Below are positions 1-7,937 of a stretch of DNA of 55,357 bases, piece after piece (the first letter of the stretch is position 1; each line of letters starts with the position of its first letter). A model generated the notes under the pieces. The model worked only from the letters and a program-made list of their open reading frames with translations. It did no database searches and was not told the origin of the DNA. The DNA lies in contig PLBK01000003.1 of assembly GCA_003134505.1 (NCBI GenBank), forward strand, positions 70,163 to 125,519, read 5' to 3'. This DNA is from Actinomycetota bacterium. GTDB taxonomy: Bacteria > Actinomycetota > Thermoleophilia > Gaiellales > Gaiellaceae. Made by a program: the position numbers and the translations under genes.

Positions 1-969
1 GAGCAGGTCGAGCAGCTCGTACTCCATCTCCGCGGCGAGTCGGCCGAGCACGGCCAGCTCGACGCTCCGCTCGTCTCCGGACAGATGGCGCCGCGACTGG
101 GTCAGCGCGCCGATCGCCCACTTGACGTTGCCGAGCACCTCCCACCAGAACAGCTCGTCGAGGCCGATCGCCCTTCCGGTCAGCTCGCGGTAGCGGTCGA
201 GGTACGGATCGACCTCCCCCACGCCGCCGAGCCGGAGGTCGTCCGCGCCGAACCGCCAGGCGCGAACGAGCGGCCAGGCGACGTCCTCGCGCGGATCGCC
301 GAGGTGCGTGAACTCCCAGTCGAGCACGTACTCGAGCCCGCGCTCGGAGACGACGACGTTGCCGATCCGGAAGTCGCCGTGGAGGACGACCGGCTCGAGC
401 GGCTCGGGCCGGTGCGCTCTGAGCCAGTAGAGGCCCAGCTCGATCGCCGGATGGGGCTCCCCGACCGAGTCCAGCTCGCGCTCGAAGCGCCCGAGCACGT
501 CGCTCGCCCGCAGGAACGGCAGATCGCCGGCCGCGATCGAGTGCACCTTCGCGAGCTCCTCGGCCAGCTGGAGCGGGAGGGCGCCGCGACCCTCGGCCAG
601 CTCCGGCCGAGAGACGATCCGCCGGCCGATCGTCTCGCCTTTCACCCGTTCGGTTGCGAACGCCTCGCGTCCGTCGAGCTCGCCGAGGTAGCCGATGGGC
701 CGCGGCACCCGCACGCCGCCGACGAACGCCGCCTCGATCACGCGGTACTCGTGCTCGAGCGGGAGCGTGTCGACGTGGATGACACCGCCGGCGGCGCGCC
801 GCACGAGCAGCTCGAGCGTGTCCCCGCCGGCCGTAACGTCGACAGCCCAGGCCTCCTTCGACGCTCCGCCGGCGAGCAGCCGCGCGCTCGTCAGCCCGAC
901 GGGCGAACCGAGAAGCGCCTCCAAGCGCTTGCAAAGGTCCGTTGCCCAAGGAAGATCGGGGTCGGCCAA
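1..969 (-). CDS. Aminoglycoside-phosphotransferase-fold kinase (ACAD10/11- or LvaA-like), 3' end outside window
   Basis: The reading frame is open for 323 codons and runs off the left edge, so the C-terminus is missing. The phosphotransferase core is clear: a catalytic HGDFRIGN loop followed by a DWE metal-binding motif, then the usual helical domain. Members of this group phosphorylate small hydroxylated compounds or hydroxyacyl-CoAs; the ACAD10/11 and LvaA members act on 4-hydroxyacyl-CoA. An in-frame TAG at 982-984 leaves TTG at 967-969 as the first possible start. A TAGGCT hexamer at 979-984 lies 9 bases before it, which fits a leaderless transcript. The substrate is not visible here. Many acyl-CoA genes lie downstream, which favours a lipid role over antibiotic resistance. 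Confidence 0.8.
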   Translation of the reverse strand, partial: MADPDLPWATDLCKRLEALLGSPVGLTSARLLAGGASKEAWAVDVTAGGDTLELLVRRAAGGVIHVDTLPLEHEYRVIEAAFVGGVRVPRPIGYLGELDGREAFATERVKGETIGRRIVSRPELAEGRGALPLQLAEELAKVHSIAAGDLPFLRASDVLGRFERELDSVGEPHPAIELGLYWLRAHRPEPLEPVVLHGDFRIGNVVVSERGLEYVLDWEFTHLGDPREDVAWPLVRAWRFGADDLRLGGVGEVDPYLDRYRELTGRAIGLDELFWWEVLGNVKWAIGALTQSRRHLSGDERSVELAVLGRLAAEMEYELLDLL

Positions 970-1047
970 CGTGTGAGCAGCCTACGCCGAGAGTGCTCGC
1001 CCAGCGAGGATCATCGAGTCCGCAAGGAGATCGACGGACTTGCTTCC

Positions 1048-1145
1048 GCCGGCCGCCGATGCCGGTTCAGCCGGCGTCGGCCGCAACCGCAGTCCTTGGC
1101 ACCGGGGAAGGGGGCTCACGGGGGAAACCGGCTGTTTCCCTCGTG
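1048..1145 (-). repeat. Interspersed hairpin repeat, copy 1
   Basis: The core is a 12-bp stem, CACGGGGGAAAC (1117-1128), loop CGGCT, and GTTTCCCTCGTG (1134-1145) with one wobble pair. It sits 3 bases past the stop of the minus-strand SDR gene. A second GC-rich hairpin fills 1048-1085. The whole 98-base unit aligns without gaps to the copy at 48718-48815. On the minus strand the stem is followed by a pyrimidine-rich tract, so it may act as a 3'-end or terminator element. Confidence 0.8.
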
Positions 1146-1148
1146 TTA

Positions 1149-1892
1149 CTAGCGGGGGCCCATGCGGAGCGCCCCGTCCAGGCGGATCACTTCCCCGTTC
1201 AGGTACCGGTTCTCGACGATGTGCTTCACGAGCGCGGCGAACTCCTCGGGCCTGCCGAGCCGATGCGGGAACGGCACCTGCGCCTCCAGCGACTCACGGA
1301 TGTCCTCTCGGAGCATCGCCAGCATGGGCGTGTCCTGCGGGCCCGGGGCAATCGTCATCACGCGGATGCCGTGCCGTCCGAGCTCGCGCGCGACCGGGAG
1401 CGTCAGGCTGACGATGCCGCCCTTCGACGCCGAGTACGCGGCCTGGCCGACCTGGCCGTCGAAGGCCGCGTTCGACGCGGTGTTGACGATGACGCCGCGC
1501 TCGCCGTCCTCGCCCGGGTCGTTCGCGGCCATGGCCGCTGCGGCGAGCCGGATCACGTTGAAGGTGCCGACGAGGTTGACGTCGATCACGTTCCTGAACG
1601 CGTCGAGCGGGTGCGGCGTGCCGTCCTTGCCGACGACGAGCGAAGCACCGCCGATCCCGGCGCAGTTGACGGCCCCGTGCAGCGCGCCGTGCTCGCGGAC
1701 GGCGGCGTCGACGGCCCGCTGCACGCCCGCCTCGTCGCGCACGTCCGTCTCGACGTAGAGGCCGATCTCCTCGCGGCGGCCGAGGTCGGCGACGACGACG
1801 TTGGCGCCCGAGTCGGCGAGCAGGCGGGCGGTGGCGGCGCCCAGCCCGGAGCCGCCGCCGGTGACCAGGAACGTGCGGCCGGCGACCTGCAC
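1149..1892 (-). CDS. Short-chain dehydrogenase, 3-hydroxyacyl-CoA dehydrogenase type 2-like
   Basis: This 247-residue NAD(P)-dependent oxidoreductase has the classical Rossmann glycine motif TGGGSGLG near residue 11, NCAG near 77, and the catalytic YSASK. Length and sequence resemble the HSD17B10/FabG-like group that oxidises 3-hydroxyacyl-CoA in beta-oxidation. It starts with GTG three bases after the stop of the cupin gene, so the two are probably co-transcribed. The hairpin repeat begins just past its stop codon. The exact substrate cannot be read from sequence; other SDR alcohol substrates are possible. Confidence 0.85.
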   Translation of the reverse strand: MQVAGRTFLVTGGGSGLGAATARLLADSGANVVVADLGRREEIGLYVETDVRDEAGVQRAVDAAVREHGALHGAVNCAGIGGASLVVGKDGTPHPLDAFRNVIDVNLVGTFNVIRLAAAAMAANDPGEDGERGVIVNTASNAAFDGQVGQAAYSASKGGIVSLTLPVARELGRHGIRVMTIAPGPQDTPMLAMLREDIRESLEAQVPFPHRLGRPEEFAALVKHIVENRYLNGEVIRLDGALRMGPR

Positions 1893-1895
1893 CCG

Positions 1896-2297
1896 CTACG
1901 AGGCGTCGCCGGTCGTGCCGAACCGCTGCCGCTTCTCCAGGTCGGCCGGGTCGACGAGCTGTCCGTCCCGCTCGACGTATCCGCCCTTGCCGCCGACGAT
2001 CAGAACGACGAGGTCGCCGTCGCCGACGTTGGAGAACCTCCTCGGAGCGGTCGATTCGACGTGGCAGAGGCCGCCCGGGCCGAGCTCGTGCACGTCGCCT
2101 TCGACCTCGAACCGTGCGTGGCCCTGGTGCACGAAGTAGAGCTCGTCCTGGGTGTCGTGGTAGTGGTGGATGCCCTGGCCGCCCGGCGGCATCACGATCG
2201 CGTTGACGCCGAACGCCGTCACGCCGAGCGGGGCACGGATCTTGCGGAACCCGTACCCGTCGCCCAGCTCGTCGAGAGAGCCGAATGCGTGTGTCAT
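1896..2297 (-). CDS. Single-domain cupin protein
   Basis: This 133-residue protein has one cupin barrel with metal-ligand-type histidines in GIHHYHDTQDELYFV and a second motif around GPGGLCHV. Such small cupins bind a metal and either sense or convert small acids; the function here is unknown. It is the first gene of a two-gene unit with the downstream SDR. ATG at 2295-2297 is preceded by TAGAGT at a spacing of 7 bases and no Shine-Dalgarno sequence, which suggests a leaderless start. It is divergent from the FAD oxidase gene, with only 17 bases between start codons. Confidence 0.8.
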   Translation of the reverse strand: MTHAFGSLDELGDGYGFRKIRAPLGVTAFGVNAIVMPPGGQGIHHYHDTQDELYFVHQGHARFEVEGDVHELGPGGLCHVESTAPRRFSNVGDGDLVVLIVGGKGGYVERDGQLVDPADLEKRQRFGTTGDAS

Positions 2298-2310
2298 GCG
2301 CGAGACTCTA
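2298..2310. promoter_or_regulatory. Overlapping divergent leaderless -10 elements
   Basis: The 17-base gap between the cupin and FAD-oxidase start codons holds TAGAGT on the minus strand (2305-2310, 7 bases before ATG) and an overlapping GAGACT on the plus strand (2302-2307, 7 bases before GTG 2315). There is no room for untranslated leaders, so both genes would start leaderless from mutually exclusive sites. Confidence 0.55.
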
Positions 2311-2314
2311 CGCC

Positions 2315-3676
2315 GTGGAGCGAGAACTGCGGGCGATCGTGGGCGACGAGGCGGTGCTCACCGACGTGGGGCTGTACCTCACGGACATCACCGGACTGCC
2401 GGGGAAGGCTGACGCCGTCGTGCTGCCGGCGAGCGCCGACGAGGTGGCCCGCGTCGTCGCCTGGTGCTACGCGCACGACGTGCCGATCACGCCGCGCGGA
2501 GGAGGGACGGGCGCGGCCGGCGGGGCGGTGCCGCTCGACGGCGGCATCGTCCTCGCGCTCGACCGCCTGGCACGGGTCCGCGCCTTCGATCCGCTGCTCT
2601 GGCGGCTGCACGTGGAGGCCGGAGTGCGCACCGCGGCCGTGCACGCGCTGGCACGCGACAACGGGCTCATGTTCGCTCCCGACCCGGGCGCGGCCGAGCA
2701 GTCCCAGATCGGCGGCAACATCGCCACGAACGCTGCCGGCCCGCACGCGTACAAGTACGGCGCGACCGGAACGTGGGTGACCGGGCTCGAGGCGGTCGTG
2801 CCGCCCGGCGACGTCGTGACGGTCGGCGGGCCGATCCGGAAGGACGTCGCGGGCTACGACCTGAAGAGCCTGCTGATCGGCTCCGAGGGCACGCTCGGCA
2901 TCGTCACCGCAGCCTGGCTGCGGCTGATCCCGGCGCCCGAGGTGACGCTGCCCGTCGTCTCCTTCCACACCGACACGGCCTCCGGCTGCGAGGCGATCCT
3001 CCGCGTCGTCGGCAGCGGTATCCCCGCGACCGCGATCGAGTTCCTCGATGGCGAGACGCTGGCCTGCGCCGGCGGCTCGTTCGACGGCGCCTTGCCGGAC
3101 GGAGCAGGGTTCATGGTCATCGCCGAGGCCGACGGCTCGGCGGAGGAGGCCGACCGGATGCAGGCCGAGCTGATCGAGGTGCTCGGCGAGACCGCCGTGG
3201 CCGTTCGCGCCCCGGCCGACCGGGCAGGCATCGAGGCGCTGTGGCGGTGGCGCAGCGGCCTCGCCTTCGCCGTCTTCGCCAGGCGCGGCCTCGCGATCAG
3301 CGAGGACATCGTCGTGCCGGTCGAGCACCTCGCCGAGGCGATCGGGGAGACGGCGGAGATCGGCCGGCGGCACGACCTGATCGGGCTCAGCTTCGGGCAC
3401 GCGGGCGACGGCAACCTGCACTCGACCTTCCTGTTCTCGCCGGAGGTTCCCGAGGAGCGGGTGCGGGCCTTCCGCGCCACCGAGGATCTGTTCGACCTCG
3501 CCGTCCGGCTCGGGGGCTCGATCTCGGGCGAGCACGGCACCGGCTACCTGAAGGGCGGCCAGCTTGCGAAGCAGTGGCCGCCTCGCGCGCTCGAGCTGCA
3601 CGCCGCGGTCAAGCAGGTCTTCGACCCGAAGGGCCTCCTCAACCCCGGCAAGAAGGTCGCCGTGCTTCCGGCCTAG
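2315..3676 (+). CDS. FAD-linked oxidase, GlcD / D-2-hydroxyacid dehydrogenase family
   Basis: This 453-residue protein has a VAO-type FAD-binding domain (VVLPASADEV, PRGGGTGAAGG, GGNIATNAAG, GSEGTLGIVT) and a C-terminal FAD-oxidase domain with GHAGDGNLH and GEHGTGYLK. These features mark D-lactate or glycolate dehydrogenases, which oxidise a 2-hydroxyacid to the 2-oxoacid. An in-frame ATG at 2285 would overlap the divergent cupin gene. GTG at 2315, giving VERELRAIVG, matches the usual family N-terminus and has a plausible -10 at the right distance. A thiolase follows after 24 bases. Other D-2-hydroxyacids are equally possible substrates. Confidence 0.85.
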   Translation: MERELRAIVGDEAVLTDVGLYLTDITGLPGKADAVVLPASADEVARVVAWCYAHDVPITPRGGGTGAAGGAVPLDGGIVLALDRLARVRAFDPLLWRLHVEAGVRTAAVHALARDNGLMFAPDPGAAEQSQIGGNIATNAAGPHAYKYGATGTWVTGLEAVVPPGDVVTVGGPIRKDVAGYDLKSLLIGSEGTLGIVTAAWLRLIPAPEVTLPVVSFHTDTASGCEAILRVVGSGIPATAIEFLDGETLACAGGSFDGALPDGAGFMVIAEADGSAEEADRMQAELIEVLGETAVAVRAPADRAGIEALWRWRSGLAFAVFARRGLAISEDIVVPVEHLAEAIGETAEIGRRHDLIGLSFGHAGDGNLHSTFLFSPEVPEERVRAFRATEDLFDLAVRLGGSISGEHGTGYLKGGQLAKQWPPRALELHAAVKQVFDPKGLLNPGKKVAVLPA

Positions 3677-3700
3677 AAGGCGGGCGCTAGACTCGCCGCG

Positions 3701-4858
3701 ATGGCCGGCTGGAAGTCCGACGCGCTGATCGTCGACGCCGTCCGCAGCCCGATCGGGAAGCGGAACGGCTCTCTCGCGAGCATCCGCGGCGACGAGCTCT
3801 GCGCCCAGGTGCTGAACGGCCTCGTCGCGCGCCACGACCTGGACCCGGCCAAGATCGAGGACGTGCAGATGGGCTGCGTGACCCAGATCGGCGAGCAGGG
3901 CTGGAACATCGGCCGCATGGTGCCGCTCGTCGCCGGCTGGCCCGAGACGGTCTGCGGGACGAGCGTCGACCGGCAGTGCGCGTCCTCGATGCAGGCGAGC
4001 TTCAACGCCGCGGCCGCGGTCTGGTCGGGCCAGCTCGACCTCGTGGTCTCGTCGGGCGTCGAGATGATGTCGCGGGTGCCGATGGGCTCGAACGGCGGCG
4101 ACCTGTCGCCGAAGCTCCTCGAACGCTGGCAGATCGTGCCGCAGGGGATCTCGGCGGAGGTGATCGCCGAGGAGTGGAGCTTGACGCGCGAGCAGCTCGA
4201 CGCCTACTCGCTCGAGTCGCACCGCCGCGCTGTGCGCGCGATCGACGAAGGCCGCTTCGAGAACGAGATCGTCCCGATCGAGCTCGCCAATCCGCACACC
4301 GGCGTCGTCTTCGCCGTCGACGAGACGCCGAGGCGCGACACGTCCGCGGAGAAGCTGGCGTCGCTTCAACCCGCGTTCCTGCCGGAAGGGACGGTCACGG
4401 CCGGCAACTCGAGCCAGATCGTGGACGGCGCCGCCGCCGTGCTGATCGCCAGCGAGCCGAAGGCGTCGGAGCTCGGGCTCGAGCCGCGCGGCCGCTTCCT
4501 CGCCTTCGGCCTGGCGGGCGTCGACCCCTACCGCATGCTGCACGGCAACCCGCAGGCGTGCGAGCGGGCGCTCGCGAAGGCCGGCCTGGGCTGGGACGAC
4601 ATGGCCGTGATCGAGGTGAACGAGGCCTTCGCGTGCGTCGTGCTGCAGTTCGTCGCGGACTCCCATCTCGAGGACCGGCTCGAGGACGTCAACCCGAACG
4701 GCGGCGGGATCTCGCTCGGCCACCCGCTCGGCGCCACCGGCACCCGCATCACAGCCACGTTGCTGAACGAGCTCGAACGCCGCAACGCCCGCTACGGCAT
4801 CGCGTCGATGTGCATCGGCTTCGGCCAGGCCCTGGCCGCCGTCGTCGAGCGCGTCTAG
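3701..4858 (+). CDS. Thiolase (acetyl-CoA C-acyltransferase)
   Basis: This 385-residue protein is full length for a thiolase. The acyl-accepting Cys is in RQCASS near residue 93, the NEAF motif is present, the catalytic His is in GHPLGATG, and the second Cys lies in MCIGFGQ at the C-terminus. It would cleave 3-ketoacyl-CoA in beta-oxidation or condense acetyl-CoA. The TAGACT hexamer at 3688-3693 sits 7 bases before ATG with no Shine-Dalgarno sequence, so it probably has its own leaderless promoter. A hairpin overlaps its stop codon and separates it from the convergent MaoC-SCP2 gene. Confidence 0.9.
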   Translation: MAGWKSDALIVDAVRSPIGKRNGSLASIRGDELCAQVLNGLVARHDLDPAKIEDVQMGCVTQIGEQGWNIGRMVPLVAGWPETVCGTSVDRQCASSMQASFNAAAAVWSGQLDLVVSSGVEMMSRVPMGSNGGDLSPKLLERWQIVPQGISAEVIAEEWSLTREQLDAYSLESHRRAVRAIDEGRFENEIVPIELANPHTGVVFAVDETPRRDTSAEKLASLQPAFLPEGTVTAGNSSQIVDGAAAVLIASEPKASELGLEPRGRFLAFGLAGVDPYRMLHGNPQACERALAKAGLGWDDMAVIEVNEAFACVVLQFVADSHLEDRLEDVNPNGGGISLGHPLGATGTRITATLLNELERRNARYGIASMCIGFGQALAAVVERV

Positions 4859-4866
4859 CGCTCGAC
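4844..4866. terminator. Hairpin between convergent genes
   Basis: A perfect 9-bp stem, GTCGAGCGC and GCGCTCGAC, encloses a 5-base loop. The thiolase stop codon (4856-4858) lies at the loop/stem junction. The convergent MaoC-SCP2 gene ends at 4890, so the hairpin could terminate both. There is no T-run. Confidence 0.5.
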
Positions 4867-4889
4867 CAAGCCAGCAGAGTCGAGCGGCT

Positions 4890-5735
4890 CTAGCTCGTCG
4901 CGAAGAACGAGCCCATGCGCTGGGCGAGCATCAGGTCGCCCTGGATGCGGAGCTTGCCGGCCATGTACAGCGCGGGCCCCTGGGCCTTGCCGGTCATCAG
5001 CGCGGTGAACGAGTCGGCGTCGGTCGAGAGCGTGACGCTCGGGCTCTCCACCTGGCCCGCCTCCCACGAAAACGTGCCGTCCTTGATCGTGATCGCGTAC
5101 GGCTTCTCCTCCTCGCCGTCGGAGATCTGCCACTGGATGGTCGCGTCGACGCCGCTCGCCTTGTCCGGCTGGAACCGTTCCTGCATGCCCTGGAAGATCT
5201 CGTCGAGCCCCGGTCCGTTCGTCACGTGCTCCTCCTTCGTAGGTTCTGCCTCGGGTCCATGTTGGTCAACGGCCTCCGGCCGGGGGCCGAGCGCGAGATA
5301 GAGCACCTCGCCGACCAGCGCCGGCTTCTCCTGGCCCTTGATCTCGATCTGGACGCCGACCTTGTACAGGATCCCGTCGCCCTTCGGCTCGCTCGAGATC
5401 AGCCTCGCATGCGCGCGCACGTCGGAGCCCGAGGGCACCGGCGAGGTGAAGCGCACGCGGTCGATGCCGTAGTTGACGCCCATCCGGGCGTCCGGCACGT
5501 GGATCACGTCGGAGAGCAGCGCCGGCAGCAGCGACAGCGACAGGTAGCCGTGCGCGATCGTGCCGCCGAACGGCCCCGCCTTCGCCGCCTCGGGGTCGAC
5601 GTGGATCCACTGGTGGTCGCCCGTCGCGTCGGCGAACAGGTCGATGTGCCGCTGCTCGACCTTCACCCACGGGCTCGTGCCGAGGTCGCGCTCGCCGCTC
5701 TCGGCCAGCTCTTTCAGGGTCAGCTCGGTGGTCAC
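4890..5735 (-). CDS. MaoC-like (R)-enoyl-CoA hydratase fused to an SCP2 sterol-carrier domain
   Basis: Residues 1-150 form a hot-dog MaoC domain with the hydratase-2 signature GDHQWIHVDPEAA, where Asp and His are catalytic. After a charged linker, residues 171-281 form an SCP2 domain, a lipid/acyl-CoA carrier fold. No stop codon separates them. The GTG start lies 2 bases after the stop of the upstream SDR, so the two genes are surely one transcript. SDR, MaoC and SCP2 in this order match the domains of peroxisomal multifunctional enzyme 2. A strong Shine-Dalgarno sequence (AAGGAGG) and in-frame GTG at 5223-5225 could also give a free SCP2 protein. Confidence 0.85.
   Translation of the reverse strand: MTTELTLKELAESGERDLGTSPWVKVEQRHIDLFADATGDHQWIHVDPEAAKAGPFGGTIAHGYLSLSLLPALLSDVIHVPDARMGVNYGIDRVRFTSPVPSGSDVRAHARLISSEPKGDGILYKVGVQIEIKGQEKPALVGEVLYLALGPRPEAVDQHGPEAEPTKEEHVTNGPGLDEIFQGMQERFQPDKASGVDATIQWQISDGEEEKPYAITIKDGTFSWEAGQVESPSVTLSTDADSFTALMTGKAQGPALYMAGKLRIQGDLMLAQRMGSFFATS
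5223..5238 (-). promoter_or_regulatory. Internal ribosome-binding site and GTG start for free SCP2
   Basis: On the minus strand AAGGAGG lies about 5 bases before an in-frame GTG exactly at the linker/SCP2 boundary. Most genes nearby lack any Shine-Dalgarno sequence, so this one is notable. It would produce a 111-residue SCP2 protein besides the fusion. Confidence 0.5.
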
Positions 5736-5737
5736 GG

Positions 5738-6673
5738 CTATGCCGCCGAAAGGGATTGGCCGCCCGCGGCCTGCATCCCGGCGACCATGCCGGCCGGCGC
5801 CGCGCCCGCCGGGAAGCGCGCGCGCAGCTCGGCGAGCAGCTCGTCGGCGTCCCAGCGACCCTCGCTCGCGAACAGCTCGCCCGGGCTCCAGCCGCGGAGA
5901 GCGTTGACGGCACCGCCGTAGACGAAGAAGCACTGGCCGGTGATGTCCTGCGCCTCGTCCGCGCAGAGCGCGACCACGAGCGGGGACATGTTGCCGGGGT
6001 CCATCGGGTCGAAGCCCTGCTCAGGCGCGGCGATGTCGCCGAAGGCCTGCTCGGTCATCCGCGTACGCGCGTTCGGCGCCAGGCAGTTGACGGTGACGCC
6101 GTAGCGACCGAGCTCCTGCGCGGCGATGAGCGTGAAGCCGGCGATGCCGGCCTTGGCGGCGCCGTAGTTCGCCTGGCCGACGTTGCCGAAGACGCCCGAC
6201 GGGCTCGAGGTGCAGATCACGCGGGCGCTGACCGTGTCGCCCGCCTTCGAGCGCTCGCGCCAGTAGGTGGCCGCGTGGCGCGTCGGTGCGAAGTGACCCT
6301 TGAGGTGGACGTTGATGACCGCGTCCCACTCGACCTCGTCCATGTTGACGAGCATCCGGTCGCGGATGATGCCGGCGTTGTTCACCAGGATGTCGAGCCC
6401 GCCGAGCGCGTCGATCGCGTGCCCGACCATCTGCGCCGCACCGGCGAAGCTGGCCACGTCCTCGTAGTCCGCGACCGCCTCCCCGCCGAGCGCGCGGATC
6501 TCCTCCGCCACCTGCTCCGCCGGGGTCGTGTCGGCGCCTTCGCCGGCCAGCGAGCCGCCCAGGTCGTTGACGACCACCTTCGCCCCGGCCCGCGCGAGCG
6601 CCAGCGCGTGCTCGCGGCCGATCCCGCGCCCGGCGCCGGTGACGATCGCGACCTTGCCGTTCAGATCGGGCAT
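5738..6673 (-). CDS. Short-chain dehydrogenase of the MFE-2 / (3R)-hydroxyacyl-CoA dehydrogenase type
   Basis: This 311-residue SDR has the coenzyme motif TGAGRGIG and the sequence REHALALARAGAKVVVNDLGG around residues 20-40, typical of the dehydrogenase unit of peroxisomal multifunctional enzyme 2. NNAG, a catalytic-type serine in SSPSG and a Tyr in NYGAAKAG follow. It should oxidise (3R)-hydroxyacyl-CoA made by the adjacent hydratase. The ATG at 6671-6673 is preceded by TAGACT at 7 bases. A longer frame upstream would run into the divergent thioesterase gene, so this start is preferred. Confidence 0.85.
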   Translation of the reverse strand: MPDLNGKVAIVTGAGRGIGREHALALARAGAKVVVNDLGGSLAGEGADTTPAEQVAEEIRALGGEAVADYEDVASFAGAAQMVGHAIDALGGLDILVNNAGIIRDRMLVNMDEVEWDAVINVHLKGHFAPTRHAATYWRERSKAGDTVSARVICTSSPSGVFGNVGQANYGAAKAGIAGFTLIAAQELGRYGVTVNCLAPNARTRMTEQAFGDIAAPEQGFDPMDPGNMSPLVVALCADEAQDITGQCFFVYGGAVNALRGWSPGELFASEGRWDADELLAELRARFPAGAAPAGMVAGMQAAGGQSLSAA

Positions 6674-6698
6674 CCAGGCGAGTCTAAACTGCCGCGAC
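6674..6698. promoter_or_regulatory. Divergent leaderless promoter pair
   Basis: In AGTCTAAACT (6681-6690), TAGACT on the minus strand lies 7 bases before the SDR ATG, and TAAACT on the plus strand lies 8 bases before the thioesterase GTG. The two hexamers overlap by two bases, so one polymerase would exclude the other. Confidence 0.6.
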
Positions 6699-7142
6699 GT
6701 GACGGACGGGCACACCGAGAGCACGCACAGCGCGCGGCACCATCCGTGGGGGTCGGAGCCGCTGCCCGATCCGCACGTCTGGACGACGCTCGGCTACCGC
6801 AACGTCGCCTGGGAGCCGGGCCTTGCGATCATCGAGTGGGACGCGCCCGAGGAGTACTGCTTCCGCTTCAACGACGGCTACGTCGTGCACGGGGGCATGG
6901 TCGCGACGCTCCTCGACACGGCGATGGGCGGCGCCTGCTGGACGATGATGGAAACGCACGAGCGTTTCCTGACCGGCGACCTGCGGGTCGAGTTCTTCCG
7001 CTCGGCCCGGCCGGGTCTGCTCCGGGCCGAGGGCCGTGTCGTCCACCGCAGCAAGCGCGTCGTCTTTTGCTCCGCGGAGCTGACCGACGCGGAGGGCACC
7101 GCGATCGCCGGCTCGCGCTGCACGCAGGTCGTCATCGCCTGA
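6699..7142 (+). CDS. PaaI-type hot-dog thioesterase
   Basis: This 147-residue protein has the PaaI/YdiI signature HGGMVATLLDTAMGGA around residues 66-81 and the conserved GDLRVEFFRSARPG strand region. These enzymes hydrolyse acyl- or aryl-CoA thioesters and release stalled CoA esters. GTG at 6699 is used because the leaderless -10 ends 8 bases upstream and longer frames would overlap the divergent SDR. It may clear dead-end CoA intermediates of the surrounding acyl-CoA pathways. Its substrate length is not predictable. Confidence 0.8.
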   Translation: MTDGHTESTHSARHHPWGSEPLPDPHVWTTLGYRNVAWEPGLAIIEWDAPEEYCFRFNDGYVVHGGMVATLLDTAMGGACWTMMETHERFLTGDLRVEFFRSARPGLLRAEGRVVHRSKRVVFCSAELTDAEGTAIAGSRCTQVVIA

Positions 7143-7196
7143 TCACGACGGGCCGAGCTTGCGCCCGGCCCGGATTTCCGTAGGGTAGTCCGACCG

Positions 7197-7937
7197 ATGA
7201 GCCTGCTCTCGGTCCGAAACGTCCATCTCCGCTTCGGTGGGATCACCGCGCTGGAAGACGTCTCGTTCGACGTCGAGGAGGGGACGACCGCCGGCCTGAT
7301 CGGCCCCAACGGCGCCGGGAAGACGACCATCTTCAACGTGATCACGCGGCTCTACCGCCTGGACGAGGGCGACGTGCTCGTGGACGGCAGCTCGCTGCTT
7401 CGAACTCCGCCGAGCCGGGTGATCAGGCACGGTGTGGCGCGGACGTTCCAGAACGTCGAGCTGTTCCCGACGATGACGGTGCTCGAGAACGTGCTCGTCG
7501 GCGCTCACACGGACTCGCGGTTCGAGCGCGAGCGGAGCGCGCGGCGGCGCGCGACCGAGGCGCTCGAGCTGATCGGGATCGACGAGCTCGCGAGCCGGCC
7601 CGCCGCCGGACTGCCGTTCGGCACGCTGAAGCGGATCGAGCTGGCCCGCGCGCTCGTGTCGAAGCCGCGCCTGCTCCTCCTCGACGAGCCGGCCGGCGGC
7701 CTGAACCACCGGGAGGTCGAGGAGCTGGCCGTCCTGCTCGGGCGCCTCCGCGACCAGCTGAAGATGACCGTGCTGCTCGTCGAGCACCACATGGGCCTGG
7801 TCATGAAGATCTCCGACCACGTGCACGTCCTCAACTTCGGGCGGATGATCGCGAACGGGCCGCCGCAGGAGATCCAGCGGAATCCCGAGGTGATCGAGGC
7901 CTATCTCGGCGGCGAGCTCGATGAGAGCGCGGCCTGA
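7197..7937 (+). CDS. livG: LivG-type ABC transporter ATP-binding protein
   Basis: The 246-residue ATPase has Walker A GPNGAGKTT near residue 36, the Q-loop region RTFQNVELFPTMTVLENV, a family-typical signature LPFGTLKRIELARAL, Walker B LLLLDEPAGGL and the switch His in VEHHMGLVMKI. This is the LivG branch of the hydrophobic amino-acid transporter family. It is the first of five genes, livG-F-H-M-K. Its stop overlaps the livF start (TGATG). TAGGGT lies 10 bases before ATG. Family members import branched-chain amino acids, amides, urea or aromatic/aliphatic acids. Confidence 0.92.
   Translation: MSLLSVRNVHLRFGGITALEDVSFDVEEGTTAGLIGPNGAGKTTIFNVITRLYRLDEGDVLVDGSSLLRTPPSRVIRHGVARTFQNVELFPTMTVLENVLVGAHTDSRFERERSARRRATEALELIGIDELASRPAAGLPFGTLKRIELARALVSKPRLLLLDEPAGGLNHREVEELAVLLGRLRDQLKMTVLLVEHHMGLVMKISDHVHVLNFGRMIANGPPQEIQRNPEVIEAYLGGELDESAA

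Noticed and set aside
1-969. Aminoglycoside resistance gene
   Set aside because: The fold is shared by many small-molecule kinases; context and N-terminal sequence fit the hydroxyacyl-CoA group better.
942-2780. Long plus-strand open frame over the SDR and cupin genes
   Set aside because: Arg/Val-rich translation without any domain; it is the antisense of well-supported minus-strand genes in GC-rich DNA.
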